DNA of 64,000 bases, taken from positions 434,001 through 498,000 of the forward strand of contig NEEC01000024.1 of assembly GCA_002189035.1 (NCBI GenBank), given 5' to 3'. The position numbers and the translations under genes were made by a program. Below are positions 22,912-32,930 of the stretch, piece after piece; within the stretch, counting starts at the first letter, position 1, and each line of letters begins with the position of its first letter. Source of the stretch: Utricularia gibba. Lineage: Eukaryota > Streptophyta > Magnoliopsida > Lamiales > Lentibulariaceae. The notes below the pieces were generated by a model, which saw nothing but the letters and a program-made list of their open reading frames with translations, ran no database searches and was not told the DNA's origin.

Positions 22912-24079
22912 TGATAAACAAAAAATATTTGCAACATCGTTAAATTACAAATTTCTCTTATCAAATAAATTTATAACCTAATTCATATCAAATCATATGA
23001 AAAATATAAATATAGTGGACTAGGGTGGAACACAAGGAGTTAGGTACTTGCTATGTGAAAATCAATGCATTCAATCAGAATTACACTGATAGATTTGGTC
23101 TTAATTAGGAGTAAGGTAAAACTATGATGGAATATAGTAAAGAAAAATAATAAGTTTTAGAATTCAATTATTTATAAGATGAAATCGGTGATGTGTTGGG
23201 ACTCATAAGAGATGTATGCTTATCACTAAACACACTCACACAAACCATAAATCAAACAATTAACAAACAAAATCTAGGTCTACTCGGACTGTTATTTATC
23301 CCCTAATCTTTGGTCTACCTTTAATTAGGGTTGTTAAGATGAGTTTCACTATTTCCTCCTCCTAGATCTATCCTAGTTTGTTAAGGAAGTGGCGTAACTT
23401 ATGGTTAATAAAATCTAAAGATTGATTAGCATATTTCTCCCCTTTTCACCTCAAGGCACCCCTAAGTACTTAGCCACTCATAACAAGGGAAAGAAAAGCA
23501 TCTTCATAACACATCTTAAGCAACATTCTGTTCTCAAGGTTAAACAACAATATAAAATGCATAACAGAACATAAACAATAAATTGTTCACATAAGGAAAA
23601 CTAAAACTAGTCTCAACTTGGAATATTGCTCATCAAGAATGAAAGAAAATCTTCAAAGGGAAATTTGTTCTTTTGGATCTTCGTTCCCTTCCTTCTTCCC
23701 CCAGAAATCTTCTCCAGAAAGATGCGTTGTTTTTCCCCCATGGGGGAGATCTCTTTTTTCTCTCTCCATCTTGTCTCTTTTTTTGTCCAAAATCCTCCTT
23801 TTTCCCCTCCTTGGATTTGTATTCTTTTTTTTCAGACTTTTGCCTCATCCTCTACCACTATTTTATTCATATTTGGCTCCTTGAGATTTATGTTGCCAAC
23901 ATGTGCTGCATTGCTCAAAGAAAACTATTAGAATTAAGATTGGGACTAAATCAACTAGGAATAAAAAGCACAACTATGATACTATTTGAAAAAACATAGA
24001 AATAGACAATGAAACGTAATTTTTGTAGCACAATATGAGTTATTTCCCTGTACACAATCACTCAAAATATGTGTCATCA
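22912..24079 (-). mobile_element. E3 solo LTR (family E, inverted)
   Basis: The plus strand begins TGATAAACA and ends TGTGTCATCA. Perfect TSD GTTAA (22907-22911 and 24080-24084). One palindrome arm survives (TTGGGACTAAATC near 23939); the other has decayed. With E2 it makes a head-to-head inverted pair of about 1.17-kb arms. Confidence 0.92.
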
Positions 24080-24084
24080 GTTAA

Positions 24085-25070
24085 CGATAGGCAAGGAGAT
24101 GTACTTAAATAGAGAGATGTTCCTAATCTTGTATGTATTTTTCTCAAAAGGGGAGAAAATAAAATCATGACGATTAAGTCGTGAAACGTAGAATATCGTA
24201 CAAGGGAAGCTTGGATCTTGACATTTGGGCTGTTTCAAGGCTCAAATTTATAATTTCATGAACTAAGACCTTGATGTCGTGTTCCAAAAAAGGGACATAG
24301 GCTCTATTATTTTATTAACTCAAATTCATAAGTAAATTAATTACATTTCAGTGAACATTATATTTTCCTTTGTTTTCAAATATCATGAAACATCAAGGAA
24401 TAATATAAAAAAAGTCATTTACATAACTACAACAAAGGATGATGTAGATGTCATATTTAGTTTACACTACTCGCTACATAGCTACAAGATACAACGAACA
24501 CACAAAAAAACCTAGAAATATAGAAACTAGTTTGGAAGCAAGCTCCAATCCTATGTACTAACTTAGAACCACAAATGAGAAGCATCAAAATGGCTTGCTG
24601 TGAGACCTTTTCCCCTATGACCTGAATCACAATACTTTGTCCTTCTTTTCTAGTTTGTTTCTTGGAAAGATTAGTGATCAAGACATTAAATGCTATACTG
24701 AATCAAGGAGAACATGTGAAGCAAGCATGTAAGTGTTTAAAATATAAGCTCATTAGGGGAATGGGAAAATAAACAATGATATTTAACATTTCAAGAGTCT
24801 CTTGTGTAGTATGAGTGTCGAACATAGAGCTATCATGATTTGATAGCTATCATGATTTGAATAAGCATGTAAGTTGTTTTTATTTCCAAAACAAATTCCA
24901 GTGAAATGTGAAGTTACACTGAATACATCTATCATGATTTGAAAATGGGTTTGTAATGTAAAAGGTGTGAGAGACGTAAATGATCAAGCTTGAGTAATGG
25001 GATTGTAAACAAAAAAAAAAGTAAACTTAAGTGATGAATCTTAAATAAAGAGAATGTTCCTAGGATTGTG
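24085..25070. other. AT-rich, nothing identified
   Basis: No coding similarity is recognised. A small tandem duplication of AGCTATCATGATTTGAT occurs at about 24829-24862. The Athila LTR fragment begins near its right end. Confidence 0.4.
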
Positions 25071-25158
25071 TCTCAAGAGGCACCCGACCCACTCTTCTCT
25101 GATCTTCTGGAGTACTCGGTTATAGGAGTAAGGAATTTCCTACTCTCCCTTACACTCT

Positions 25159-25666
25159 TGTTACGGGCGAAAATCGACACTAGATTCAGAACCGATTTTT
25201 GGTTTGTGAAAATGGCAGATGTGTCGGATCCGTGTACGGTTTGAATGCGTTGTTTGATGCAGTTTACCAAAATAAAGAGAGGTAGAGATTTTTTTACGTG
25301 GAAACCGCTGAAAGACGGAAATCACGAAGCTATTGGAGCTCGCCGGAGAAAATCTTCACTAGACGGAGGTGAGGAGAGAAATACAAGTTGGAAAGCTAGG
25401 GCTCGAACCCTTTTTTGTTCAGGATTTCTCTTACTTATAGAAGAGGTCGATCTGACCGAATTCTGACTTCTGTAGTTGTCGGTTGCTTTCTGCGCCTGTA
25501 CTATTATCCTACTTTTCAACAAATTGCCATCTGCTCTACCGTAATTCAGTCGCTTTTCAGACTGTGTCTCTGACACATATTGGTCTGTTGGCCAGCGCTA
25601 TCCCGTCAGAGCACCTTTTGGCAGTTTTTCAGAGACCGATTAACCATATTCGATCGTACCCCATCA
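25159..25666 (-). mobile_element. B: Tat-type solo LTR
   Basis: The plus strand begins TGTTACGGGCG and ends GTACCCCATCA. Perfect TSD ACTCT (25154-25158 and 25667-25671). 508 bp. It shares the ACGTGGAAACCGC segment and the GAAGAGGTCGATCTGACCGA region with copies A, C and the Tat-2 LTR. Orientation follows the TATAAATA-bearing Tat-1 LTR, which is its reverse complement. Confidence 0.85.
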
Positions 25667-25706
25667 ACTCTCTTGCAAGAAGGCATGAGAATAGTTTGAT
25701 GTTGCT

Positions 25707-26913
25707 TGATGAACGATGGAATGGGTTGCTAAATGTCGCGGTTTAGAACATTCAACGCATCAAAAGAAATTTATAAACCGAGCTATTCTACTACACAAAT
25801 CACAAGAATTAATGTAGTGTGGCAAGCAAGGGTCGAATCCACAGGGAATGGTTGCAATTTTCTAAAATTCATCACAATTACTTGAAACAGGGGGGTTTTC
25901 TGGGATTTAAGTCTAATGCGGGTAAGACGTAAAATAACAGTGACTGGAATAAACGAGTTGCAGGGATGAAGAGGGACTGAAATTAACGTGAAGGTGCATA
26001 AAACATAAAATAAAAGTAATTTGGCTGGGTTTTACACCAGGGTCTAACTCTTGTGTCACTCAAGAGAACCCTTAGGCTTAAACCTAGCTTGGAACGCTTG
26101 AAAACAGAGTAATAGTTTGCAAAAACAGAGCATGTTCGCATGAATAGTAAAAGCACGTTAAACTTAAAGGCAAACATGGAAAGCTTAAACAGAAACATGT
26201 TTATAAACTAAGGCAAGGTCTACAACGAGTTTTCAGTTCACAGCAAGGTACCGAAAAGCATCAGAAAGCATAAAAACGACGGCAATAACAGTAGCAAGTT
26301 CACGTAGAAAAGGGAGTGTAGAAATATATAAATAAAAGTTGCAAGATGCTTCTGTGGGCTGGAGATCTGTAGGTAATCGAAGTTCTGGCCAGAATAGTGG
26401 TGTAGACACGCAGATCTGGAGGTCGTCGGAGAAACGCGGCGGAGAAACGGAGTTCCCCTTGCTCCCGCTCGCTCCTGTTCGCTGCCTGTGCACTCTGCGT
26501 GCACAGGGTACTCTCCTTCTTCTCTCCCTTCCTTTTCCCTTTTGCAGCTCAAAAGTAAGGGTAGCTTCGTCTTTTCCTCAGGCTTCTAGAAGGGAGATCT
26601 TTACTCCATATCTTATCTCTTTAGAAGGGCGGCTACTTTTGGTGGAAAGTGGCTTTTGCACAGCTTTTCTGTCCCTTCTGACTTGTCAACGCGGAAAGTG
26701 CGCTGCTACAGTACTAGCTTTTACCCTAATAAGACTTAAAACATAGACTGGACAAAATATTAGAGTTTTCGGCTCAATTGTTGCCAATTGAGCCTGTTTT
26801 CACAATAAACACATTCTAGCAGACTAAATACGCAAAAGAAGATAATTTGGCATACTAAATAAAATTTATCCCTACTAAACATGCTTAAAAACATAATAAA
26901 AATGGTGTTATCA
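25707..26913 (-). mobile_element. H solo LTR
   Basis: The plus strand begins TGATGAACGATGG and ends GGTGTTATCA. Perfect TSD TTGCT (25702-25706 and 26914-26918). 1207 bp. It includes GGGTCGAATCCACAGGG, a phrase common near the end of plant gypsy LTRs, and TGATAACACCATTTTTATTA at its 5' end (minus). The family occurs once here. ORFs inside (for example 26233-26746) are not recognisable genes. Confidence 0.85.
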
Positions 26914-27299
26914 TTGCTCCCCCTTAGATGAATGCAAAGATAAGAGGTCCCACCATCGCACTCTTATGGTCAAATTGCGTGCGTGTGCCCCAGTGTTGTT
27001 AATGACCCATTGAGTTCAGAGATGAGATCACTTTTGTCCATTGATCCTGAAGTATGGTCATAGAAAAAATGTTGTCTCTCTCCAATCAGAAGGGCATGAG
27101 TTGGTGCTTTCCACCTTGCTCCTCTTCAAAATTCGTATGTAGTTACTAACTACAAGGAGATTTCGTGACCCCTTAATCTTATTGTGAATTGAAGTGACTT
27201 ACAAGGAAGCTCCAGCTTTGACACTGGTATGTTAATGATTTTATCTGTTAGAAGCTCTTATGTACTACACTTCAAGACTCATCATTAGGCATCTGCAGT

Positions 27300-29003
27300 T
27301 TTCTGAAAATAAAGAAAATGTCATAAGGATCTATTTTATGACCATGTACTGCTTCTTTTCTTACACTTCTTGTGACGTGTTCACATTTGACAAAACTTAA
27401 ACAAAACTAGACAAAAATATTAATTAAAACACATATATTAAAATATTTACCTCAATATAGATAAAACCTAAAATTTATATTATGGACCCACAAAACGACA
27501 ATTTTGATAACATTTAAACATCTAAAATAACCTACAAGATAATAAGAAAAAGACAATCAACACTCTCTAATAAAAAGAATCACCATCAAGCACCCAATAG
27601 AGAGTTACATAATTTAGAAGTTGTATTTGAAAACCAGCTCTTGGGACTTAGAAGATTTGAGAGGTTCCTAAAAAAAAATTATAACTTCTTGCTCCCAACT
27701 CCAAACCACTTAATTCTTTTTGACACAGAACCAAAAAAGAAGGTGCTAAATCACACTTATCACATTTTGAGAATCACAGCAATCAACATATAAAAATCAT
27801 AAAAGATAGACATTTATGTAAGTACAAATTTGCACGTAAAATACAAAACAGAAAATCTGAACCTATCATCCCACTTACCTTTGTATGAATTGGCTCATTC
27901 CCTAGCCAAAAGTTTTAACTGGGTCTGCTATACACCTGAAAACTTCATGATTTTAATACAGCTCTGCAACTCTCAGGCAATCAAACCCCACGACTATGCA
28001 AATTGTTCCTATAGTTTTACTATCAACAGATTTTCCTTTCTTTGCATCATATTTTCCTCCTTCAGAATGCTTTCTCTTCACATATGTTCTCTTCTTTGTC
28101 TTAATAAAGTTTATCTAGAAGTTCTAGCAATAAAATACATGTCTTCATCTTGTTACAACACATGACATTGTCCAATTGCCTATTTTTGTATTCTTGTTCT
28201 TTCTTTGTTCTATCGTTTCTTCTATTCTTCATTTTGTCTTTTCCTCTTATTTCAATCCTAGTTCTAAAAATGAGGTATGTCACAACCTCAAAGTCACTTG
28301 ATGTTACAACAATCTGTTAAAAGAAACCAAAATACATAAGGCCAATAACATTTGGTGTAATAGGCTGGATGAGGCTAGTCCGCAACTAAGTTCTTTTTGG
28401 TGAGCAAAAATTTGTAAACCCAAGTTTCTATAAGTGTATTATTGATAATGAAAATATTGACCGATCAAGCACAAGTCTCAAGGACACTTGAGCAGGACTC
28501 TTTCCTTCACAAAAGGAAAAGTAATCGAAAAGCATCTGCCACAAGGTTGATTGGAGAGCCATATCCCTATTACTTATGCCATAAGCAAAGGTCATTGCAA
28601 ACAACTGTTCCCCTAAAGCCACAACCACTGTTTTCTTCTTGAAAATGAAGGTTGAATGGAAGCATTCTCGAACCTAATAGAGTAATATCTTGGATTAGAC
28701 ACTACTTTCTTGTGAGGAGCCTAAGCTAGAAAGAAGCCAGAAAAGAAGCTGGCACTCATAAGTCAGGCCTAGATCTTCTAGGAACTCACACTAAGGGAAC
28801 TAGAGGAGAACCAGGATACTTTTTGCTTCTTAGAAGATGATGGCTTATTCCCAAGGGCAAAGAGGTTGTAAATAAATTTCACACGAGGATTTACAAGGAC
28901 GTGAAAGTTGCTGATGCCAAGAGAGCAAGGTGTCTTAGCTAAATTGCACAATTACTCTATCTTAGAATGATGAGAGGGATAGTAGCTGGTAATTGAGCAT
29001 ATA
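27300..29003. other. Unassigned DNA left of Athila-1
   Basis: AT-rich, with short unconvincing ORFs (27830-28165 +, 28442-28642 +). No domain or repeat boundary is recognised. It ends with the TSD ATATA (28999-29003) of Athila-1. Confidence 0.4.
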
Positions 29004-29857
29004 TGTTAAGTGTCATTTTCTAGTTAATTATTAGGTATTATTATGTGTTAATTATGTATGAAGTCGTCCAAATTAAGAGTCTTATTATTAAGTATTTGAT
29101 TTTTATTAGAAAATTCCTATTTTCCCATTTTGTGTATATTTTATGTCTTTTTTCTCACACTTTGACCGAGACATGTCAGGAGACTGTCATAGAGTGATGC
29201 AGAAGTATTGCAGGTGGTCAGACTCTGAGTTTTCGTGCCTTGTACGCGAGTTGGAATGTTTGTGGGCGGAAGACTGACATTGGTCAAGACCCATGACTTA
29301 CGGCATGTCAGAGTCTGCAGCAATGACTGAGCGCAAATTTGCAAGCAAAGAAAGGCTGCTGGCGCACACAGGATAGAAGGAATGATGAGAAGGGAACCCA
29401 AAGAAGTTAATCCATGTGGGAAGTCATATAAAACCCTTTAGTTTTTGGGAAGTAGATGAAGTTTCCTTCCAAGTCCTGAGCAATACACTCGGTTCTTCAT
29501 TGAATTCAATTCAGATTCCGCATACTTCCACGCGTCTTGTTGCAGTCTTTCTGTAACGACTCTTAGTCAAGGTCCATGAGTAGCAGGCCACTTCTCGCGG
29601 ATTTTGGTGAAGATCAAGGTGAAGAGCACCAACTCCCACCCTGCTGGTTCGAGGGAAGTAGCAGATTGTTTGTGGCCTAGGTACCACGACAGTGGACATC
29701 TTAAAAACCCCCTTTTACAAAACCGTGACATTTTGTGAAAGTTTCTTGCAAACACTTTTCACGAAAAACAACTCCCTCAGATCGATACTCGTACTACACT
29801 TTCTAGTGGTTTACGTTTTAAAATATTTAAAATTTGTTGAGGAAATGACACGCAACA
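29004..29857 (+). repeat. Athila-1 5' LTR
   Basis: 854 bp, TGTTAAG...GCAACA. A TATAAAA promoter box is at 29427-29433. Compared with the 3' LTR it lacks about 320 bp: ACAGTGGACATC at 29697 jumps straight to TTAAAAACCCCCTTTTAC, whereas the 3' LTR has 41937-42259 in between. Confidence 0.85.
29427..29433 (+). promoter_or_regulatory. TATA box in Athila-1 5' LTR
   Basis: TATAAAA about 420 bp from the LTR start, followed by CCCTTTA. It is the expected pol II promoter of the element. Confidence 0.5.
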
Positions 29858-29863
29858 AATTTT

Positions 29864-29881
29864 TGGCGCCGTTGTCGGGGA
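29864..29881 (+). other. Athila-1 primer-binding site
   Basis: TGGCGCCGTTGTCGGGGA, 6 nt after the LTR end (29857). It is the typical Athila PBS with one change from TGGCGCCGTTGCCGGGGA. Confidence 0.8.
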
Positions 29882-29982
29882 GTTGTGTATTTTGTGTTTA
29901 GTGTTGTGTATAGTTTTTCTTTTTCTTTCTTATTTCTTGTTTTTCTTTTATTTCCGTTTTGCTGCTGTTTTTCTCTGTTTTT

Positions 29983-30987
29983 ATGCATTCAGCTCCACCA
30001 AAAGGACACCGAAGCTTATGATCATACCAAGACATCTTGTGCCCTTTAGATCCGGACATTGAGCGCACATTTCTGGCGAAAAAGAGGGAATTGACTTCAA
30101 ATCTATGTCCTGACGAAGAAATGGATGCTCAACCACCTACTGGAGTCCCAACAATGCACGGAGAACAGCAGTAACAGCATCCGCAATTTTTTCAAGTTCT
30201 ACCGCTCACTAATCATGGCCCAGCACTAAGGACCATAAAAGAAGAAATCACCGCCAGCCATGCTGACCGACCACTTTGTATCATCTTTGACGCGGAAGAG
30301 GACTTTGAGCTTCGACCAAGGTTCATGACTAAGGTGGACAGATCTGAAGAAAAAGAATTAGAAGTCTTGGATGAAGATGATGACATGGATGAGGAGATTA
30401 TTTTAGAGCACCCTGATGATTCTCCAGTCCAGAACATTGTTGTACCGACGCCACCTGAAGAAGCGAAGGAGAAGGAGACACAAGAGGTTGATCAACCAAA
30501 GTCTTTAGTAATTCCACCTCCTTTTCCTATGAGACTTCACAGGAAACACAAGGACAAACGTGGACTGAAAGCATTCATGGAGGTGATGAAGAAGGTGAAT
30601 GTGAATATTCCCTTGCTGGACATGATAGATCAAGTGCCGAAATATGCAAAAATGTTGAAGGATTTATGTGACCCCAAGAAGAAGGAAAAAGTGGAAGAGG
30701 TAATTTCCTTGACTGAAAATATTTTAACAAATATTCAAAGAAGGCTTCCACGAAAGTGTAAGGATCCAGGTATGTTTTCCATACCTGTTACTATTGGTGA
30801 GACCAAAATTTCAGTTGCCATGTGTGATTTAGGAGCATTGGTTAATGTTATGCCTAGATCTCTTTATCTTTCTCTTGCATCTAAGCTAGGTAAACTTGAG
30901 CCTACTAGTGTTGTTTGTCAATTAGCTGATAGATCACATGTGAAGCGTTATTCATGCCCCATTACTAGAGTTAAAAACATTGCCTAA
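29983..30987 (+). pseudogene. Athila-1 gag start and protease remnant
   Basis: Starts near 29983 with MHSAPPKGHRSL, a stop, then LDPDIERTFLAKKRE (the usual Athila gag N-terminus). The retrotransposon gag domain and zinc knuckle are absent. The text passes into an acidic linker and then into an open frame from 30325. Its C-terminal half carries VNIPLLDMIDQVPKYAKMLK and the aspartic protease region IPVTIGETKISVAMCDLGAL, with DLGA in place of the usual D-T/S-G, as is common in this plant group. The frame stops at 30987, where RT follows in another frame. Confidence 0.75.
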
Positions 30988-32510
30988 ACATTTGAAATAT
31001 TTATTTCTGGGTGAAAATGAGACTTTACCTTTTATTATCTCAAGTACACTAACCTTGGAAAAGGAGGAAAAACTCAGGAGTGTGCTCCAGGAGCACAAAC
31101 AGGCAATTGGGTTGACATTGGCGAATATCAAAGGAATAAGCCCCTCCATATGCACTCATCGCATCTATTTGGAGGAGGGAACAAAGCCAATTTGCCAACC
31201 CCAGAGGAGATTGAATCCACCTATGATTGAAGTGGTCAAGAAGGAGATTCTGAAGTTATTGGCCGCAGGTATAATCTATCCTATTTCTGATTGTGAGTGG
31301 GTTAGCCCTGTGCAGGTTGTCCCGAAGAAAACATGTATCACAGTCATGGCCAATGACCAAGGGTAACTCATGCCTACCAGAGTGCAAAATGGCTGGCAAA
31401 TGTGCGTAGATTACCGAAAATTGAATGCTGCCACCAAGAAAGACCACTACCCACTTCCATTCATTGACCAAATGTTGGAAAGACTTGCTGGAAGGAGTCA
31501 TTATTGCTGCTTGGATGGATACTCCGGTTTCCATCAAATACCCGTGGCTCTTGAAGATCAATCTAAGGTTGTTTTCGTTTGCCCTTTTGAAACTTTTGCT
31601 TACCATAAAATGCCTTTTGGACTTTGCAATGCACCAACAACATTTCAGAGATGCATGGTTAGTATTTTTTCTGAATATGTTGAGAATATTATTGAGGTAT
31701 TTATGGATGACTTTACGGTTTATGGAAATAGCTTTGATGAATGTCTTGCTAATTTATCATTGATTCTGAAACGTTGTGTAGAGACTAACCTTGTTTTGAA
31801 TTATGAGAAATGTCATTTCATGATAGAACAAGGTATCATTTTAGGACATGTGTTCCCAAAAGGGAATTGATGTTGACAAGGCCAAAATTGAGGTAATCCA
31901 AAAATTACCTTATCCTACTTGTGTGAGAGATGTACGTTCTTTCCTTGGACATGCTGGATTTTATCGTAGGTTTATTCAAGATTTTTCGAAAATTGCATCT
32001 CCTCTATGTGCCTTATTGCATAAGGATGTTGAGTTTCATTTTGATAAAAAATGAATGATTGCTTTTGATGTTTTGAAAGAGAAGCTTGTTTCAGCCCCCA
32101 TTATTCTGGCTCCAAATTGGAGTCTACCCTTTGAACTAATGTGTGATACAAGTGATGTAGCTCTAGGTGCGGTTTTGGGACAAAAGGTGGATAAACAATC
32201 CCATGTTATCCACTATGCGTCCAAGTGCCTTGATGATGCCCAAAAGAGCTACACCACTACAGAAAAGGAGCTGCTGAACATTGTATTTGCCTTGGAGAAA
32301 TTTCGATCTTATTTGCTAGGAGCCAAAGTCATAGTCTATTCGGACCATGCCGCCTTGAGATATCTCCTCACCAAGAAGGATTCGAAGCCTAGACTCATTA
32401 GATGGATCTTATTGCTTCAAGAGTTTGATTTGGAGATCAAGGGCAAGAAAGGATGCGAGAATTTAGTTGCAGACCATCTCAGCCGCATCACTTCTAGAGA
32501 AAAATCAAGT
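30986..32510 (+). pseudogene. Athila-1 reverse transcriptase and RNase H
   Basis: Three consecutive + frames: LFLGENETLPFIIS... to 31366 (stop TAA after VMANDQG), 31370-31870 with the RT palm (KMPFGLCNAPTTFQR and active-site box FMDDF), and 31848-32054 plus 32055-32540 with [62 protein letters not shown] and NLVADHLSR. The order matches Ty3/gypsy RT-RNase H. Breaks: stop at 31366, frameshift near 31862, stop at 32054. Tat-2 interrupts it at 32511. Confidence 0.85.
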
Positions 32511-32900
32511 TGTTATGGCACAAATCGGTATCCGGCGTAAGACCGATTTGAGGTGATAAGTGCGGTCGGAATTGCCACACTTAGTCGCATTCTTCACGGT
32601 TGGTTCGATTGAAATAAGAGTGAGCAAGGATTTTTTACGTGGAAACCGCCGGATAATTTCTTGTAAATAAGCGCCCTTCGCGTCAGTTCTTTCCTTTGCC
32701 CTCTCTGTTGCCTTCAAGAGTTTTGTGCCCTCCGTGCTCCATCACACTCGTCCGCCGCTCGATCGTCGCGATATCCATCGGAAATCTCCAATTTTCCAAT
32801 TATCATTCGGTTCTTCGTCTTTTCCGTTCGGTCCTCTGGGATTTTTGAATGGTCCGGTCCCCCTTTGTCATTCTAAGTCCTTCCCCTTCCTGACTCCTGC
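32511..32900 (-). repeat. Tat-2 left LTR (3' LTR)
   Basis: The plus strand begins TGTTATGGCACAAATCGG and includes ATTTTTTACGTGGAAACCGCC (about 32628), matching copies A, B and C and, in reverse complement, Tat-1. The right limit is uncertain; the antisense gene ATG is at 32931. Confidence 0.6.
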
Positions 32901-32930
32901 CTCGTTCTAGGGTTTTGGGCTTCTTTGAAA

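Larger units (their letters stand above)
25075..27300 (-). repeat. Athila LTR fragment hosting two solo LTRs
   Basis: In reverse complement, 25158-25075 matches the LTR text at 49.6 kb and 47.25 kb (GTAAGGGAGAGTAGGAAATT, TACTCCTATAACCGAGTACT, AGATCAGAGAAGA). 25667-25706 matches GCCTTCTTGCAAGAGAGT and AACATCA. 26914-27130 matches GGACCTCTTAT, the GACCCATTGAGT region and AGTTGGTGCTTTCCACC. Solo LTRs B and H split it. The outer limits are approximate. Confidence 0.65.

Noticed and set aside
26339-26746. 135-codon + ORF as a gene
   Set aside because: It lies inside solo LTR H, which has clear TG/CA ends and a TSD; no domain is recognised.
29141-29401. 86-codon minus ORF
   Set aside because: It lies within the Athila-1 5' LTR, with no domain.
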